This document shows, piece after piece, positions 42,414 to 50,844 of a stretch of 64,000 nucleotides of DNA (position 1 is the first letter of the stretch; each line of letters opens with the position of its first letter). A program made the position numbers and the translations under genes. The stretch lies in assembly GCF_040892545.1 (NCBI RefSeq), contig NZ_CP156079.1, positions 1,178,001 to 1,242,000 of the forward strand, read 5' to 3'. The notes under the pieces were generated by a model that was not told the DNA's origin, made no database searches, and saw nothing but the letters and a program-made list of their open reading frames with translations. The stretch comes from Paracidovorax avenae (GTDB lineage Bacteria > Pseudomonadota > Gammaproteobacteria > Burkholderiales > Burkholderiaceae_C).

Positions 42414-43560
42414 AGCCTGGTCCCCCGCGTTCTGCTGCCTCCTGGCGCTTTGGCGGGGAGAAGCGGGCGGAGATGCATGCGCTACGGTCGATGAGGGGGC
42501 ATTCACGCGTGCCTTGATCCGGCACCGGCTGGCCCTGGCGCTGCCGGACGCAGGCCGGCTCGATGCCCGACTTCCTTCAGCGCTGCGCTCGGTATTGCGC
42601 GATCGCCAGCGCCGCATGGCCTTGCGCACGTTGCAGCACGCCGCGGCCGTGCGCGGCGTCGCCGATGCGCTGCGGGGCGCCGGCATCCGGTACTGCCTGA
42701 TCAAGGGCCAGGGCTATGCGGCGCTGTTCGGCGACCCCCTGCGCCGCGAGGCGAGCGACATCGATGTGCTGGTCGATCCCGAGAACATGGCGCGGGCCCT
42801 GCCGCCGCTGCAGGCCCTCGGCTATCTGCCCGACCCAGCCGCCGTGGCGGACCTGGAGCGCTATGGCGCCGGGCACCACGACCTGCCACTGCGCCATGCC
42901 GCCACGGGCGTGGTGGTGGAACTGCACCTGCGGCTCGCCAACCGGCGGAGCCAGTTCAACCTGGAGGCGGCAGCACTGTGGGAGCGGCACGTCACCACGG
43001 TACGGCTGAGTGGAACCGACGTTCCCACGCTGGCGCCGCCCGCTGCCGTGGCCTATGCCGCGTTCCACGGAACCAAGCACCACTGGCACCGTGCCTTCTG
43101 GCTGGTGGACATGGCACTGGCATTGCGCAGCCCCACGCTGGACTGGGACGCCACGCTGGCGCTGGCCCGGCAACTGGGTGTCGAGCGATCTCTGGCGATG
43201 GCCGCGCTGCTCGTGGAGGCGACGCTGGGCCTGGAGGTGCCTGCCGTGCTGCGCCGCCAGCCCGCGTTGCTGCACGCGGCCCGTCCAGCGGCCGAGGCGC
43301 TGCTGCCGCACCTGGATGCGCTGGGCTCCGACCGTGGCGCGGAACTGGCGGCGCGGATGGGCGTGGTCCGTTATGTGCGATGGCTTCTGTCGCTGCAGTC
43401 GGGCTGGCGCGGGCGCGTGCAGCTCATTCCGGTCCTGCTGGCCCCCACCGACGGCGATCGCGCTGCGCTGGCTCTGCCCCGCCGGCTGGAGTGGGCCTAC
43501 CCGGCGGTGCGGGTTCTGCGGCTGGCAGCGCGCCACCTCGCCAGGCGCCAGCGCGGCTGA
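42403..43560 (+). CDS. Nucleotidyltransferase-family protein of lasso cluster
   Basis: A 385-aa protein of the NTP_transf_5 type. The active-site pattern is visible as IRYCLIKGQGYA, with the catalytic Asp pair at D119-I-D121 in EASDIDVLVDP, followed by VVELHLRL. Such proteins occur in kinase-containing lasso clusters, where they are thought to extend the phosphorylated C-terminus. Its start (ATG 42403, or GTG 42397) overlaps the sulfotransferase 3' end by about 11 bp. A 126-bp gap then precedes the B2 gene. Confidence 0.75.
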   Translation: MRCEAWSPAFCCLLALWRGEAGGDACATVDEGAFTRALIRHRLALALPDAGRLDARLPSALRSVLRDRQRRMALRTLQHAAAVRGVADALRGAGIRYCLIKGQGYAALFGDPLRREASDIDVLVDPENMARALPPLQALGYLPDPAAVADLERYGAGHHDLPLRHAATGVVVELHLRLANRRSQFNLEAAALWERHVTTVRLSGTDVPTLAPPAAVAYAAFHGTKHHWHRAFWLVDMALALRSPTLDWDATLALARQLGVERSLAMAALLVEATLGLEVPAVLRRQPALLHAARPAAEALLPHLDALGSDRGAELAARMGVVRYVRWLLSLQSGWRGRVQLIPVLLAPTDGDRAALALPRRLEWAYPAVRVLRLAARHLARRQRG

Positions 43561-43686
43561 CAGGGGAGGCCACCGGGATGCAGTACCTTTCTCCTGCGTT
43601 GTGCGGGCACTCCGTATCCGCTGTAATGCGTGGCATTTCCCCCATGGCGGCGTGCCGCCTCCATTCCTCCGAACGGATGTTCCTGC

Positions 43687-44163
43687 GTGTCTGATGTGCT
43701 GCCCCTGCGGCGCCTGCGTGCTTTCCTGCGCCTTCCGCGTTTCGAGCGCGGCCTGTTCTGCCCGGCCTGGCTGCTGCTGGGGCTCGCGCGGGCGGCCGTG
43801 CTCTGCCTGGGGTTCCGCCGGATCGCGCCCTGGCTGGGGCGCGCGGTCGCGGAGCCGCCCCCCCTGCCCCCCCTGGACGAGCGCGGACGGCGGCGCGCTC
43901 AGCAGATCGGCCGCACGTTGCGCCTGTCCGCCCGGCACACGCCCTGGCAGTCGAATTGCCTGGCCCAGGCGCTGGCGGCGCGCTGTCTGCTTGGACTGTT
44001 CGGGATTCCCCATGTGGTGTGCTTCGGGGTGGCGCGTTCGGACGCGTCGCAACTGCAGGCGCATGCCTGGGTCATCGCGGGGCGGGGATTCGTGACCGGT
44101 GGAGCCGGCGCGCAGCGCTTCACCCGCACGGGATGCTTCGTCGTCGGCGCGGAGGGCGCGTGA
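43687..44163 (+). CDS. Lasso peptide B2 protease (transglutaminase-like)
   Basis: A 158-aa cysteine protease of the transglutaminase-like B2 class that cleaves the leader. Cys91 sits in Q-S-N-C-L-A-Q-A-L and His126 in A-H-A-W-V, the standard Cys/His pair; the first ~50 residues contain a hydrophobic stretch. The GTG start at 43687 is chosen because upstream codons are unlike the family. Its stop overlaps the exporter start (GTGA). With B1, cyclase and precursor this completes the minimal lasso set. Confidence 0.87.
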   Translation: MSDVLPLRRLRAFLRLPRFERGLFCPAWLLLGLARAAVLCLGFRRIAPWLGRAVAEPPPLPPLDERGRRRAQQIGRTLRLSARHTPWQSNCLAQALAARCLLGLFGIPHVVCFGVARSDASQLQAHAWVIAGRGFVTGGAGAQRFTRTGCFVVGAEGA

Positions 44164-45914
44164 CGGGGCCGTGGAGGGCATTGGCGCGGCTTCTGGCCTG
44201 GGCGCCTTCGCGCCAGCGCCTGGCGCTTTTCCTGTTGATGCTGATGGCAGGCGCCACGGAAGGCATCGGCGTGCTGTTGCTGGTGCCCCTGCTGGGGGTA
44301 TTGCAGGGCGGAGCCGTGGAGGGATTGGGCATTGCCGCGCGGGGCGTCGTTCAGGCCACGGAATCGCTGGGCCTGCCCGCAGGAACGCCGCTGCCGCTGC
44401 TGGCACTGTTCTGTGCGCTGATCCTGCTGCGCAACGCGATCCAGTATGCGCGGGAATGCACCGCAGCGCGGCTGCAGCAGCAGGTGGCGGACCGGCTGCG
44501 CGAGGCCAGCTTCTCTGCACTGCTCGGCGCGCAGTGGCGCTGGGTGGTCGCGCAGCGCACGGCAGAGCAGGCGAACCTCATGCTCAGCGATGTGGCGCGC
44601 ATCGGTATCGGCCTGGGCCATGGCATGGGCATGCTGGCGTCTCTGGCCACTGCCGCGGTGTACCTGCTGGCCGCCTTCGCGCTGCACTGGAAGCTGGCGC
44701 TCGCCTGCGCCCTGGGCGGCGCGCTGCTGCTGGCCCTGCTGGCCGGGCACCGGCGCGCCGTGATGGCCCTGGGGCGGCAGCTCACCGTGGCCAGCCAGCG
44801 CCTGCATGGCAGCCTGCACGACAGCCTGGCCGGATTGCGGCTGGCCAAGATCCTGGGGGCGGAGGCGCGCTACCGTGCCTGGATTGCCGGCGACGCGGGC
44901 AGGCTGCGCGACCAGCAACTGCGCTTCTCCACCGGGCTGAGCCTGTCCAAGGCCCTGCTGCACAGCGCCGGTGCGTTGCTGCTGGCCGCGTATGTGTACC
45001 TGGGGTTGCGGGTGTGGGCTGTGCCGGTCGCCGAGTTGCTCACGCTGGTGCTGGTGTTCGCCCGCCTGCTGCCCTTGATGGCGATGGGCCACCAGCAACA
45101 GCAGATGTGGTTGCATGCGGCGCCCGCCTTCGCCGGGGTGGAGCGCCAGCTGGCCGATGCCCGCGACTGGGCCGAACCGGAGGAGGCTGCCCGGGAGGCG
45201 GTGCCCGACGTGCGTACGGCGATCGCCCTGCGCAGCGTCGGAGTGCGCTACGAAGGCCGTGCGGTCCGGGCGCTGGACGATGTCTCCCTCACGTTGCCCG
45301 TGCGGACGACCACCGCCATCGTCGGCGCCTCCGGCGCCGGCAAGAGCACCCTGGCCGACGTGCTGTGCGGATTGCTGGGCCCGGACGAGGGAGCGCTGGA
45401 GATCGACGGCGTGCCCCTGGACGCCCGTGCGCGCCGTGCCTGGCGGCGGGCCGTCGCCTACGTATCGCAGGACACCTTCCTGTTCAACGACAGCGTGCGC
45501 AGCAACCTGCTTCTGGCCGCGCCCGATGCCGATGACGATGCCTTGCGCCAGGCCCTGGAGCAGGCTTGCGCGCAGTTCGTGCATGCCCTGCCACAGGGCT
45601 GGGACACCGTGGTGGGGGAGCGTGGCGTGCAGCTGTCGGGTGGCGAGCGGCAGCGCCTTGCCCTGGCGCGCGCGCTGTTGCAGCGCCCGGCACTGCTGAT
45701 CCTCGACGAGGCCACCAGCGCCCTGGACCCCGGCAACGAAGCACGCGTGCGCGAGGCCCTGGAGCGACTGCACGGCGACCTGACCGTGGTCGTCATCGGC
45801 CACAGGCTCGCCCTGCTGGAGCGGGCGGACCATGTCGTGCTGCTGGAGCAGGGGCGGGTCCGCATGCAGGGGCGTTGGGACGACGTGGCGCCGTACTGGG
45901 TGGGCGCGCGGTGA
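44160..45914 (+). CDS. ABC exporter (fused membrane and ATPase domains), lasso protein D
   Basis: A 584-aa half-transporter: six membrane helices (about 1-320) then an ABC domain with Walker A G-A-S-G-A-G-K-S (389-396), signature L-S-G-G-E (492-496), and Walker B LLILDEATSALD. No peptidase domain is present, as is usual for lasso exporters, because B2 does the cleavage. It probably dimerises and exports the mature peptide, giving self-immunity. The GTG overlaps the B2 stop, and the TGA overlaps the next start, so translation is chained. Confidence 0.88.
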   Translation: MTGPWRALARLLAWAPSRQRLALFLLMLMAGATEGIGVLLLVPLLGVLQGGAVEGLGIAARGVVQATESLGLPAGTPLPLLALFCALILLRNAIQYARECTAARLQQQVADRLREASFSALLGAQWRWVVAQRTAEQANLMLSDVARIGIGLGHGMGMLASLATAAVYLLAAFALHWKLALACALGGALLLALLAGHRRAVMALGRQLTVASQRLHGSLHDSLAGLRLAKILGAEARYRAWIAGDAGRLRDQQLRFSTGLSLSKALLHSAGALLLAAYVYLGLRVWAVPVAELLTLVLVFARLLPLMAMGHQQQQMWLHAAPAFAGVERQLADARDWAEPEEAAREAVPDVRTAIALRSVGVRYEGRAVRALDDVSLTLPVRTTTAIVGASGAGKSTLADVLCGLLGPDEGALEIDGVPLDARARRAWRRAVAYVSQDTFLFNDSVRSNLLLAAPDADDDALRQALEQACAQFVHALPQGWDTVVGERGVQLSGGERQRLALARALLQRPALLILDEATSALDPGNEARVREALERLHGDLTVVVIGHRLALLERADHVVLLEQGRVRMQGRWDDVAPYWVGAR

Positions 45915-46363
45915 GCCTGCCGGACAGGATGCGCGCATGGGGCCGGCTGCTGCCTGTGCACTGGCGGGCAGGCGCGTGCGCGCTGTCGGTACAGTGGTTG
46001 TCCGTTGCCTTCGTCGCGGCCGTGTCCCTGGCGCTGTCGGTATGGCTGGCCCGGTGCATGGAGCCGTCCGGGTTCGGCCGCCATGCCTATCTGCTCAATC
46101 TGGCGACGCTGCTGGCGCTGGCGCAGGATGCCGGCCTGCGCACCCTCGTGATGCGCGAACGCGGGCAGCGTGCTGTACTTCGGATTGCGGAACGCCTGGC
46201 TTCCCGCGGTTTCCTGAGGCCTTGGCGCGCCCATGGATATGGTACAACCTGCCCCATTCGCCGAGGCCGCGTGGACCGTTCCACGCTATCGCAGACCGGC
46301 GCCATGCCGATGCAGTCTCTCCGGCGTTCCGAGATGCCGCCACTGACCCGATACCAGCGATGA
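45911..46363 (+). pseudogene. Truncated flippase (Wzx-like) remnant
   Basis: About 88 codons match the N-terminus of an oligosaccharide flippase (two membrane helices, WLARCMEPSGFGRHAYLLNL, QDAGLRTLVMRERG), then the frame continues with 60 Arg-rich codons unlike the family. Intact flippases are ~420-480 aa. The start overlaps the exporter stop (GTGA) and the stop overlaps the next ATG (ATGA), so it still couples translation from the lasso genes into the polysaccharide genes. A complete flippase lies at 49440. Confidence 0.7.
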
Positions 46364-47613
46364 ACGAAGTGCGTGAGCGAAGCGGCGATGTATCGCTGGG
46401 TGACCTGCTGCTGGAGCTGCTGCGCTTCTACCGCGACTTCGGCATGCTGCTGGTTCCGCTCGCGCTGCTGGCTGCGCTGGTGGCCGGCGGGCTGGCCCTG
46501 CGGTATCCGCTCTACGGTGCCACCGCGTTGCTAGAGACCCCCCAGATGTCGCTGGACCAGTGGCGCAGGCTGCAGCCCCTGCTGTCGGACCGCCAGCTGG
46601 TCGCGGCCACGCTGGCCGACGCCTCCCTGCCCGACGGCTCGGGCGCCAGGCTGCAGAGGCAGTTCCGGCAGCCGCGCTACTGGAGCACGCGGGTGGGCTA
46701 TCGCAGCACGGTGGGAAGGGACGACATCCGTGAGCAGATCAACATCGATCCCAAGAAAGTCGGGGCACTGGGGCTGGAGGTCTCGCTCCAGGTGCGCGAC
46801 GAAGCCGCTGCGGCGCAGCAGTTCGCCGTGATCGCATCGCACATCCGCCAGATCATGCTCTGGGGAGACCTGCGCGAATACCTGGACCGGATGCGGCAGG
46901 AAGTGCTGGAGCAGCGCTCGCAATTGCAGATCGAGCAGATCCGGCGGCAGTTCGCCATAGAGCAGGGCCGGCAGCAGGTGGAGGACATGCAGAGGCTGCT
47001 GCAGCAGTATCCGGAAGTGCGCCGCAGCGAAGTCAACACGGTGGTGTCGGTGGGCGATGGCGGCGGGCGGTACCTGTCGCCGCTGGCCCAGATCGTGGCA
47101 CTGGAATCCACCATGTCCGATACCCGGTCGCAACTGCGCAAGGGTGTGCGCGAACTGGAACAACTGGAGTGGAAGCAGCGCTTCCTGGACCGCGTCGATG
47201 AACGCCTGGACGGGCTGTCTTCCGGCAAGGCACTGGCCGACTGGATGGGGCAGTGCCTGGCCGGCCTGTTCCCCGCCGATACCGCGGAGAACATGGCGCA
47301 GCGGCAGGCCGGCAGCGAGATCCGGATGAACCTGGAGCAGTCCCGCTCCAGGGCCGGTCAACTGCGCTACAAGGCTTCGCCGGCGCTGCCGGTTGCACCG
47401 CTGCCCTCGCGGCGGCCCGCGTTCGTCGCGGCAGCGGTTTTCGCCGGCACGCTTCTGGCGCTGTCCCTGGCGTTGGCGTCCTACGTGGCGCTGCGCCGTG
47501 CAGGCGGGATGCCGGGTGGCTGGTCCGCCCGCCAGGATCCGCTCTTCGCCTGGCTGCCGGAGCGCCTGCGGCGCAGGCTGCCGGAGGGTGGGGCCCGGGG
47601 AAGCAACGCATGA
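46360..47613 (+). CDS. Polysaccharide chain-length regulator (Wzz/PCP family)
   Basis: A 417-aa polysaccharide co-polymerase. Helix 1 (about 30-50) and helix 2 (about 355-378) flank a long periplasmic segment with the coiled-coil stretch at 160-300 (QIEQIRRQFAIEQGRQQVED). A Pro-rich motif before helix 2 (ALPVAPLPSRRPAF) is the family signature. No ATPase domain follows, so it is not the tyrosine-kinase fused type. It would set chain length with the Wzy-type polymerase. The ATG overlaps the flippase remnant's stop. Confidence 0.82.
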   Translation: MNEVRERSGDVSLGDLLLELLRFYRDFGMLLVPLALLAALVAGGLALRYPLYGATALLETPQMSLDQWRRLQPLLSDRQLVAATLADASLPDGSGARLQRQFRQPRYWSTRVGYRSTVGRDDIREQINIDPKKVGALGLEVSLQVRDEAAAAQQFAVIASHIRQIMLWGDLREYLDRMRQEVLEQRSQLQIEQIRRQFAIEQGRQQVEDMQRLLQQYPEVRRSEVNTVVSVGDGGGRYLSPLAQIVALESTMSDTRSQLRKGVRELEQLEWKQRFLDRVDERLDGLSSGKALADWMGQCLAGLFPADTAENMAQRQAGSEIRMNLEQSRSRAGQLRYKASPALPVAPLPSRRPAFVAAAVFAGTLLALSLALASYVALRRAGGMPGGWSARQDPLFAWLPERLRRRLPEGGARGSNA

Positions 47614-48566
47614 GGCGGGTGCTGGTGACCGGCGCGGCCGGCATGATCGGGCGGCGGCTGGTGGCCGTGCTGCAGCAGCGCGGCGACACCGTCGCGGGCC
47701 TGGACGATCTGTCGAGTGGCATGGCGATGCCGCAGGGGCTGGAGGCCGCGGCAGTGGCGGATGTGCGCGATACCGGCGCGGTCACGGCGATGCTGCGCGA
47801 TTTCCGGGCGGATGCGCTGGTGCACCTGGCCGCCGTGCACCATATTCCGACCTGCGAGATGCGGCGCATGCACTGCCTGCAGGTGAACGTGGTGGGAACC
47901 GAGAGCGTGCTGCATGCGGCGGGCGAGGCGGATGTGCGGCAGGTGGTGATCGCTTCCAGCGGCGCGGTGTACGCCTGGGGTTGCGAAGCGCTGGCGGAAG
48001 ACCGCAGCCCCACGGAGGCGCGCGACAACTATGCGCTGTCCAAGCTGTGCAACGAGGGCCAGCTGCGCCTGTGGTGCGGCCTGGGCGCCGGGCGCCGCGG
48101 CCGCGTCGCGCGCCTGTTCAACTGCATCGCGCACGATGATCCGAACGCGCACCTGATCCCCGACGTGCTGGCGCAGATCAATGCCGACCCTTCGGCGGAG
48201 CCGCTGCTGCGGCTGGGCAACCTGGAGCCGCGCCGGGACTACATGCATGCCGAGGAAGCCGCGCAGGGGCTGGCAGCATTGCTCGATGACTCTCGCGGCG
48301 AGGTGGCATTCGACGTGTTCAATCTGTGCTCGGGCGTGGAGCATTCGGTGGGCGAACTGGTGTCGGAGATCGGCGCGCTGCTGGGACGAATGCCCCGCGT
48401 GGAGGTGGACCCGGGGCGCAAGCGGCCCCATGATCGTGCCCACCAACTCGGTGATCCAGCGAAGGCGGCTGCGCTGTTGGGCTGGAAGACCCGCTGCACC
48501 CTGCGCGAGGCGCTGCAGCGGACGCTGGCGCCTGGTCGCGACGGAGCCCGCTGGCCAAGCATGTGA
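47610..48566 (+). CDS. NAD-dependent epimerase/dehydratase (extended SDR)
   Basis: A 318-aa nucleotide-sugar enzyme. The NAD site is T-G-A-A-G-M-I-G at 7-14; the catalytic region is S-S-G-A-V-Y then Y-A-L-S-K; further on come LFNCIAHDDPNAHLIP and RRDYMHAEEAAQGL, as in UDP-glucose/GlcNAc epimerases. It would supply a sugar donor for the exopolysaccharide. The ATG overlaps the stop of the chain-length regulator. A 133-bp gap follows. Confidence 0.83.
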   Translation: MRRVLVTGAAGMIGRRLVAVLQQRGDTVAGLDDLSSGMAMPQGLEAAAVADVRDTGAVTAMLRDFRADALVHLAAVHHIPTCEMRRMHCLQVNVVGTESVLHAAGEADVRQVVIASSGAVYAWGCEALAEDRSPTEARDNYALSKLCNEGQLRLWCGLGAGRRGRVARLFNCIAHDDPNAHLIPDVLAQINADPSAEPLLRLGNLEPRRDYMHAEEAAQGLAALLDDSRGEVAFDVFNLCSGVEHSVGELVSEIGALLGRMPRVEVDPGRKRPHDRAHQLGDPAKAAALLGWKTRCTLREALQRTLAPGRDGARWPSM

Positions 48567-48699
48567 ATAGTCTGGACGTACTGCCTGTTTCGCCAAGGAC
48601 GGTTTCCTGGAGCCGTAGCGGTGCGCGGAACTGCACTCCCTGCCGTCTCCATGGCGAAACGGGCGAAATGCGGCCTTGCCCGAACCAAGGAGTCCTGCT

Positions 48700-49443
48700 T
48701 TGTCCCTGAGGCCCCTCGAACGCTTCAAGCTTGCCTATCGACGTCTTCGGGCGGGGGCCAACCTGCACCGCAACGACGCTCTGGGCGCGCTCTACCGGGC
48801 CTGGGCCTACGTGCATGCCACCCAGCTTGCAGGCGACTATTACGAGTTCGGCGTGTACCGCGGCAACAGCCTGGCCCATGCCTGGCTGTGCTACCGTCAC
48901 CAGCGCGAGCGCATGGAGCGCAATGCCGGACTGCCGTTCCGCCGTCAGGGGACGGTGCTCGATTTTCTCTCCCGGCCGCCCCGGTTCCATGGCTTCGATA
49001 CCTTCGCGGGCATGCCGGCCAACGACGAAGGCGAGGACACCCTGGCCACAGGCAGCTTTCTGGCAGCACAGTCCCAGGCCGTGGCGCGGTGTGCGGCGGT
49101 AGGCCTGCGTGCTCCGGATCTGGTGCTGGTGCCCGGACTGTTCTCTGACAATGCCGGAGCCATCGGCAGCACTCAGGCGGCGATCGTGCACCTGGACTGC
49201 GATCTGTATGCCTCGGCACGGGACGCCCTCGCGCTGATCGAATCGCGGCTGGTTCAGGGTAGCGTACTGCTGTGCGACGACTACGACCTGTTCCGGGCTG
49301 ACCGGCAGCGCGGCGAGCGCCGGGCGTTGAGGGAATGCGCGGAGCGCTCCGGCATCGAGTTCGAGCCGTGGTTCGCCTATGGTCCGGCATCGCGTGCCTT
49401 TCTCTGCCATGTTCCGCAATTCACGCCGCCTCCACGCCCATGA
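48700..49443 (+). CDS. TylF/macrocin O-methyltransferase-like protein (TTG start)
   Basis: A 247-aa methyltransferase of the TylF class. It shows YYEFGVYRGNSL for SAM binding, FHGFDTFAGMPAND, and H-L-D-C-D-L-Y-x-S with DDYDLF, the metal/substrate motif. AAGGAG at 48687-48692 lies 7 bp before the TTG at 48700, which I take as the start; the reading frame is open further upstream without homologue look. Likely adds methyl groups to a sugar of the polysaccharide. Confidence 0.75.
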   Translation: MSLRPLERFKLAYRRLRAGANLHRNDALGALYRAWAYVHATQLAGDYYEFGVYRGNSLAHAWLCYRHQRERMERNAGLPFRRQGTVLDFLSRPPRFHGFDTFAGMPANDEGEDTLATGSFLAAQSQAVARCAAVGLRAPDLVLVPGLFSDNAGAIGSTQAAIVHLDCDLYASARDALALIESRLVQGSVLLCDDYDLFRADRQRGERRALRECAERSGIEFEPWFAYGPASRAFLCHVPQFTPPPRP

Positions 49444-50786
49444 ACGCTTCCGCCCGGATGCGCGCGGGATTCCTTTCCGGCGCGGTTTCGTACATGGCAG
49501 GGCAGGGCTTCACCTTGCTGTTCCAGTGGATGCTGCTGCGCCACTTCGGAACGCAGGGTTATGCGGACGTCGGGCTGGCGCACCTCGGGCTCCTGACCGT
49601 TCTGTTCCTGGCGGACCTCGGCTACGCATCGCTGTTCCTGCGCGAGGATCCCGCCTCGGAGGGCTGGGTGCTGCGCTGGCGGCAGGCGCTGTGCCACCGG
49701 CTGGCGGCCACGCTGGTGCTGGACCTGGCGTGGGTGGCGGGCGCCTGGTGGACATCGCGCGGACAGGGCGAGGGCTTCGCCTACCTGCTCTCGGTGCTGC
49801 CGGCCACGCTGCTGGGACTGGTCGGCTACTCGGCGCCCCTGCTGGCGCAGGGACGGCGCCTGGCCGGCTTCGGTGTCCAGCAGGTCGCGGTGCCGGCGGC
49901 GACCCTCGCATGGCTGGCATTGCGCGGTGCGCCGGGCTGGGAGGGCGGCATGGGCGCGGGCATCGCGGTGACCGTTGGCTACCTGGTGCAGGCCACCGTG
50001 AATATCGCCGTGTTCGGGGCGCCGCTTCGCCTGCTTCTGCCGGCGGTAGGGGGAGGGCGCATGCTGGGGGCTGCCCTGCGGCTTTCTGCGCTGGGTATCG
50101 CCGGCACGCTGCACGACCGGTTGACGCCGTTCCTGCTGGCCTCGGCGGCACCCGCTTTTGTTCCGGCCTATCTGCTGCTGGGCTACCTGCTCAATGGCGC
50201 GGGCGGGGTCTTCAACCAGTTCAACCGCTTGCTGCTGGCCGAGGCGCACACCGATACCGGCGTGCGCTGGGCCTGCGGCCTGATGTCCCTGGTGCTCGGC
50301 CTGTCGGCGCCCGCCGCGCTGCTGCTCTGGCCGGCTGCCGCGCGATGGGGCAATGCCGAGCAACAGGAGTGGCTGCCGTGGGTGATGCCGGTGCTGGTGG
50401 CGGGCGCGATCGTGCTTTTTTCCAGCGTGCTGTCGGCCCTGCTGATCGGGCGCCGCCGCGAGCAGGCGCTGCTGCGCGTGTTCGTGTGGTGCCTGGCGGT
50501 CAGCACACTGCTGCAGGTGGTCGCGGCGGCAGCGTCGGCGCCGGTGCCATTGCTGTGGGGCCGGCTGTTGGGCGTGCTGGGAATCATGGCGGCCAGCCTG
50601 TGGCTGTGCGGCCTGCGGCCCAATGCGGGAGGCTGGGCGGCGCTGCTGGCACTTCTCCTGGCGGGGTTGCCGTGGGCCGGGTCTGGCGGTGGGGGGCCGG
50701 CCGCTTTGCTGCTGCTTCTGCCAACGGCATGGGCCGCCTGGCGCTGCCACGGCCTGCTGCGGGTCGCGGGAGGTCGTCCTTCATGA
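49440..50786 (+). CDS. Polysaccharide flippase (Wzx/MATE-like)
   Basis: A 448-aa protein with about 12-14 helices of the oligosaccharide flippase fold; typical beginnings GFLSGAVSYMAGQGFTLLFQ and LLRHFGTQGYADVGLAHLGL are present. It would move undecaprenyl-linked repeat units across the inner membrane. The ATG overlaps the methyltransferase stop. It is intact, unlike the remnant at 45911, so the remnant may be a duplicate. Confidence 0.78.
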   Translation: MNASARMRAGFLSGAVSYMAGQGFTLLFQWMLLRHFGTQGYADVGLAHLGLLTVLFLADLGYASLFLREDPASEGWVLRWRQALCHRLAATLVLDLAWVAGAWWTSRGQGEGFAYLLSVLPATLLGLVGYSAPLLAQGRRLAGFGVQQVAVPAATLAWLALRGAPGWEGGMGAGIAVTVGYLVQATVNIAVFGAPLRLLLPAVGGGRMLGAALRLSALGIAGTLHDRLTPFLLASAAPAFVPAYLLLGYLLNGAGGVFNQFNRLLLAEAHTDTGVRWACGLMSLVLGLSAPAALLLWPAAARWGNAEQQEWLPWVMPVLVAGAIVLFSSVLSALLIGRRREQALLRVFVWCLAVSTLLQVVAAAASAPVPLLWGRLLGVLGIMAASLWLCGLRPNAGGWAALLALLLAGLPWAGSGGGGPAALLLLLPTAWAAWRCHGLLRVAGGRPS

Positions 50787-50844
50787 CCCGTGTCGCCGCA
50801 GCCTTTTCCCGGGGCCTCGCGGCCCCGCGTGCCTGGAGCCTGCG

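Noticed and set aside
48676..48699. Earlier TTG start for the TylF-like methyltransferase
   Set aside because: The AAGGAG ribosome site lies after it and correctly spaced before the TTG at 48700.
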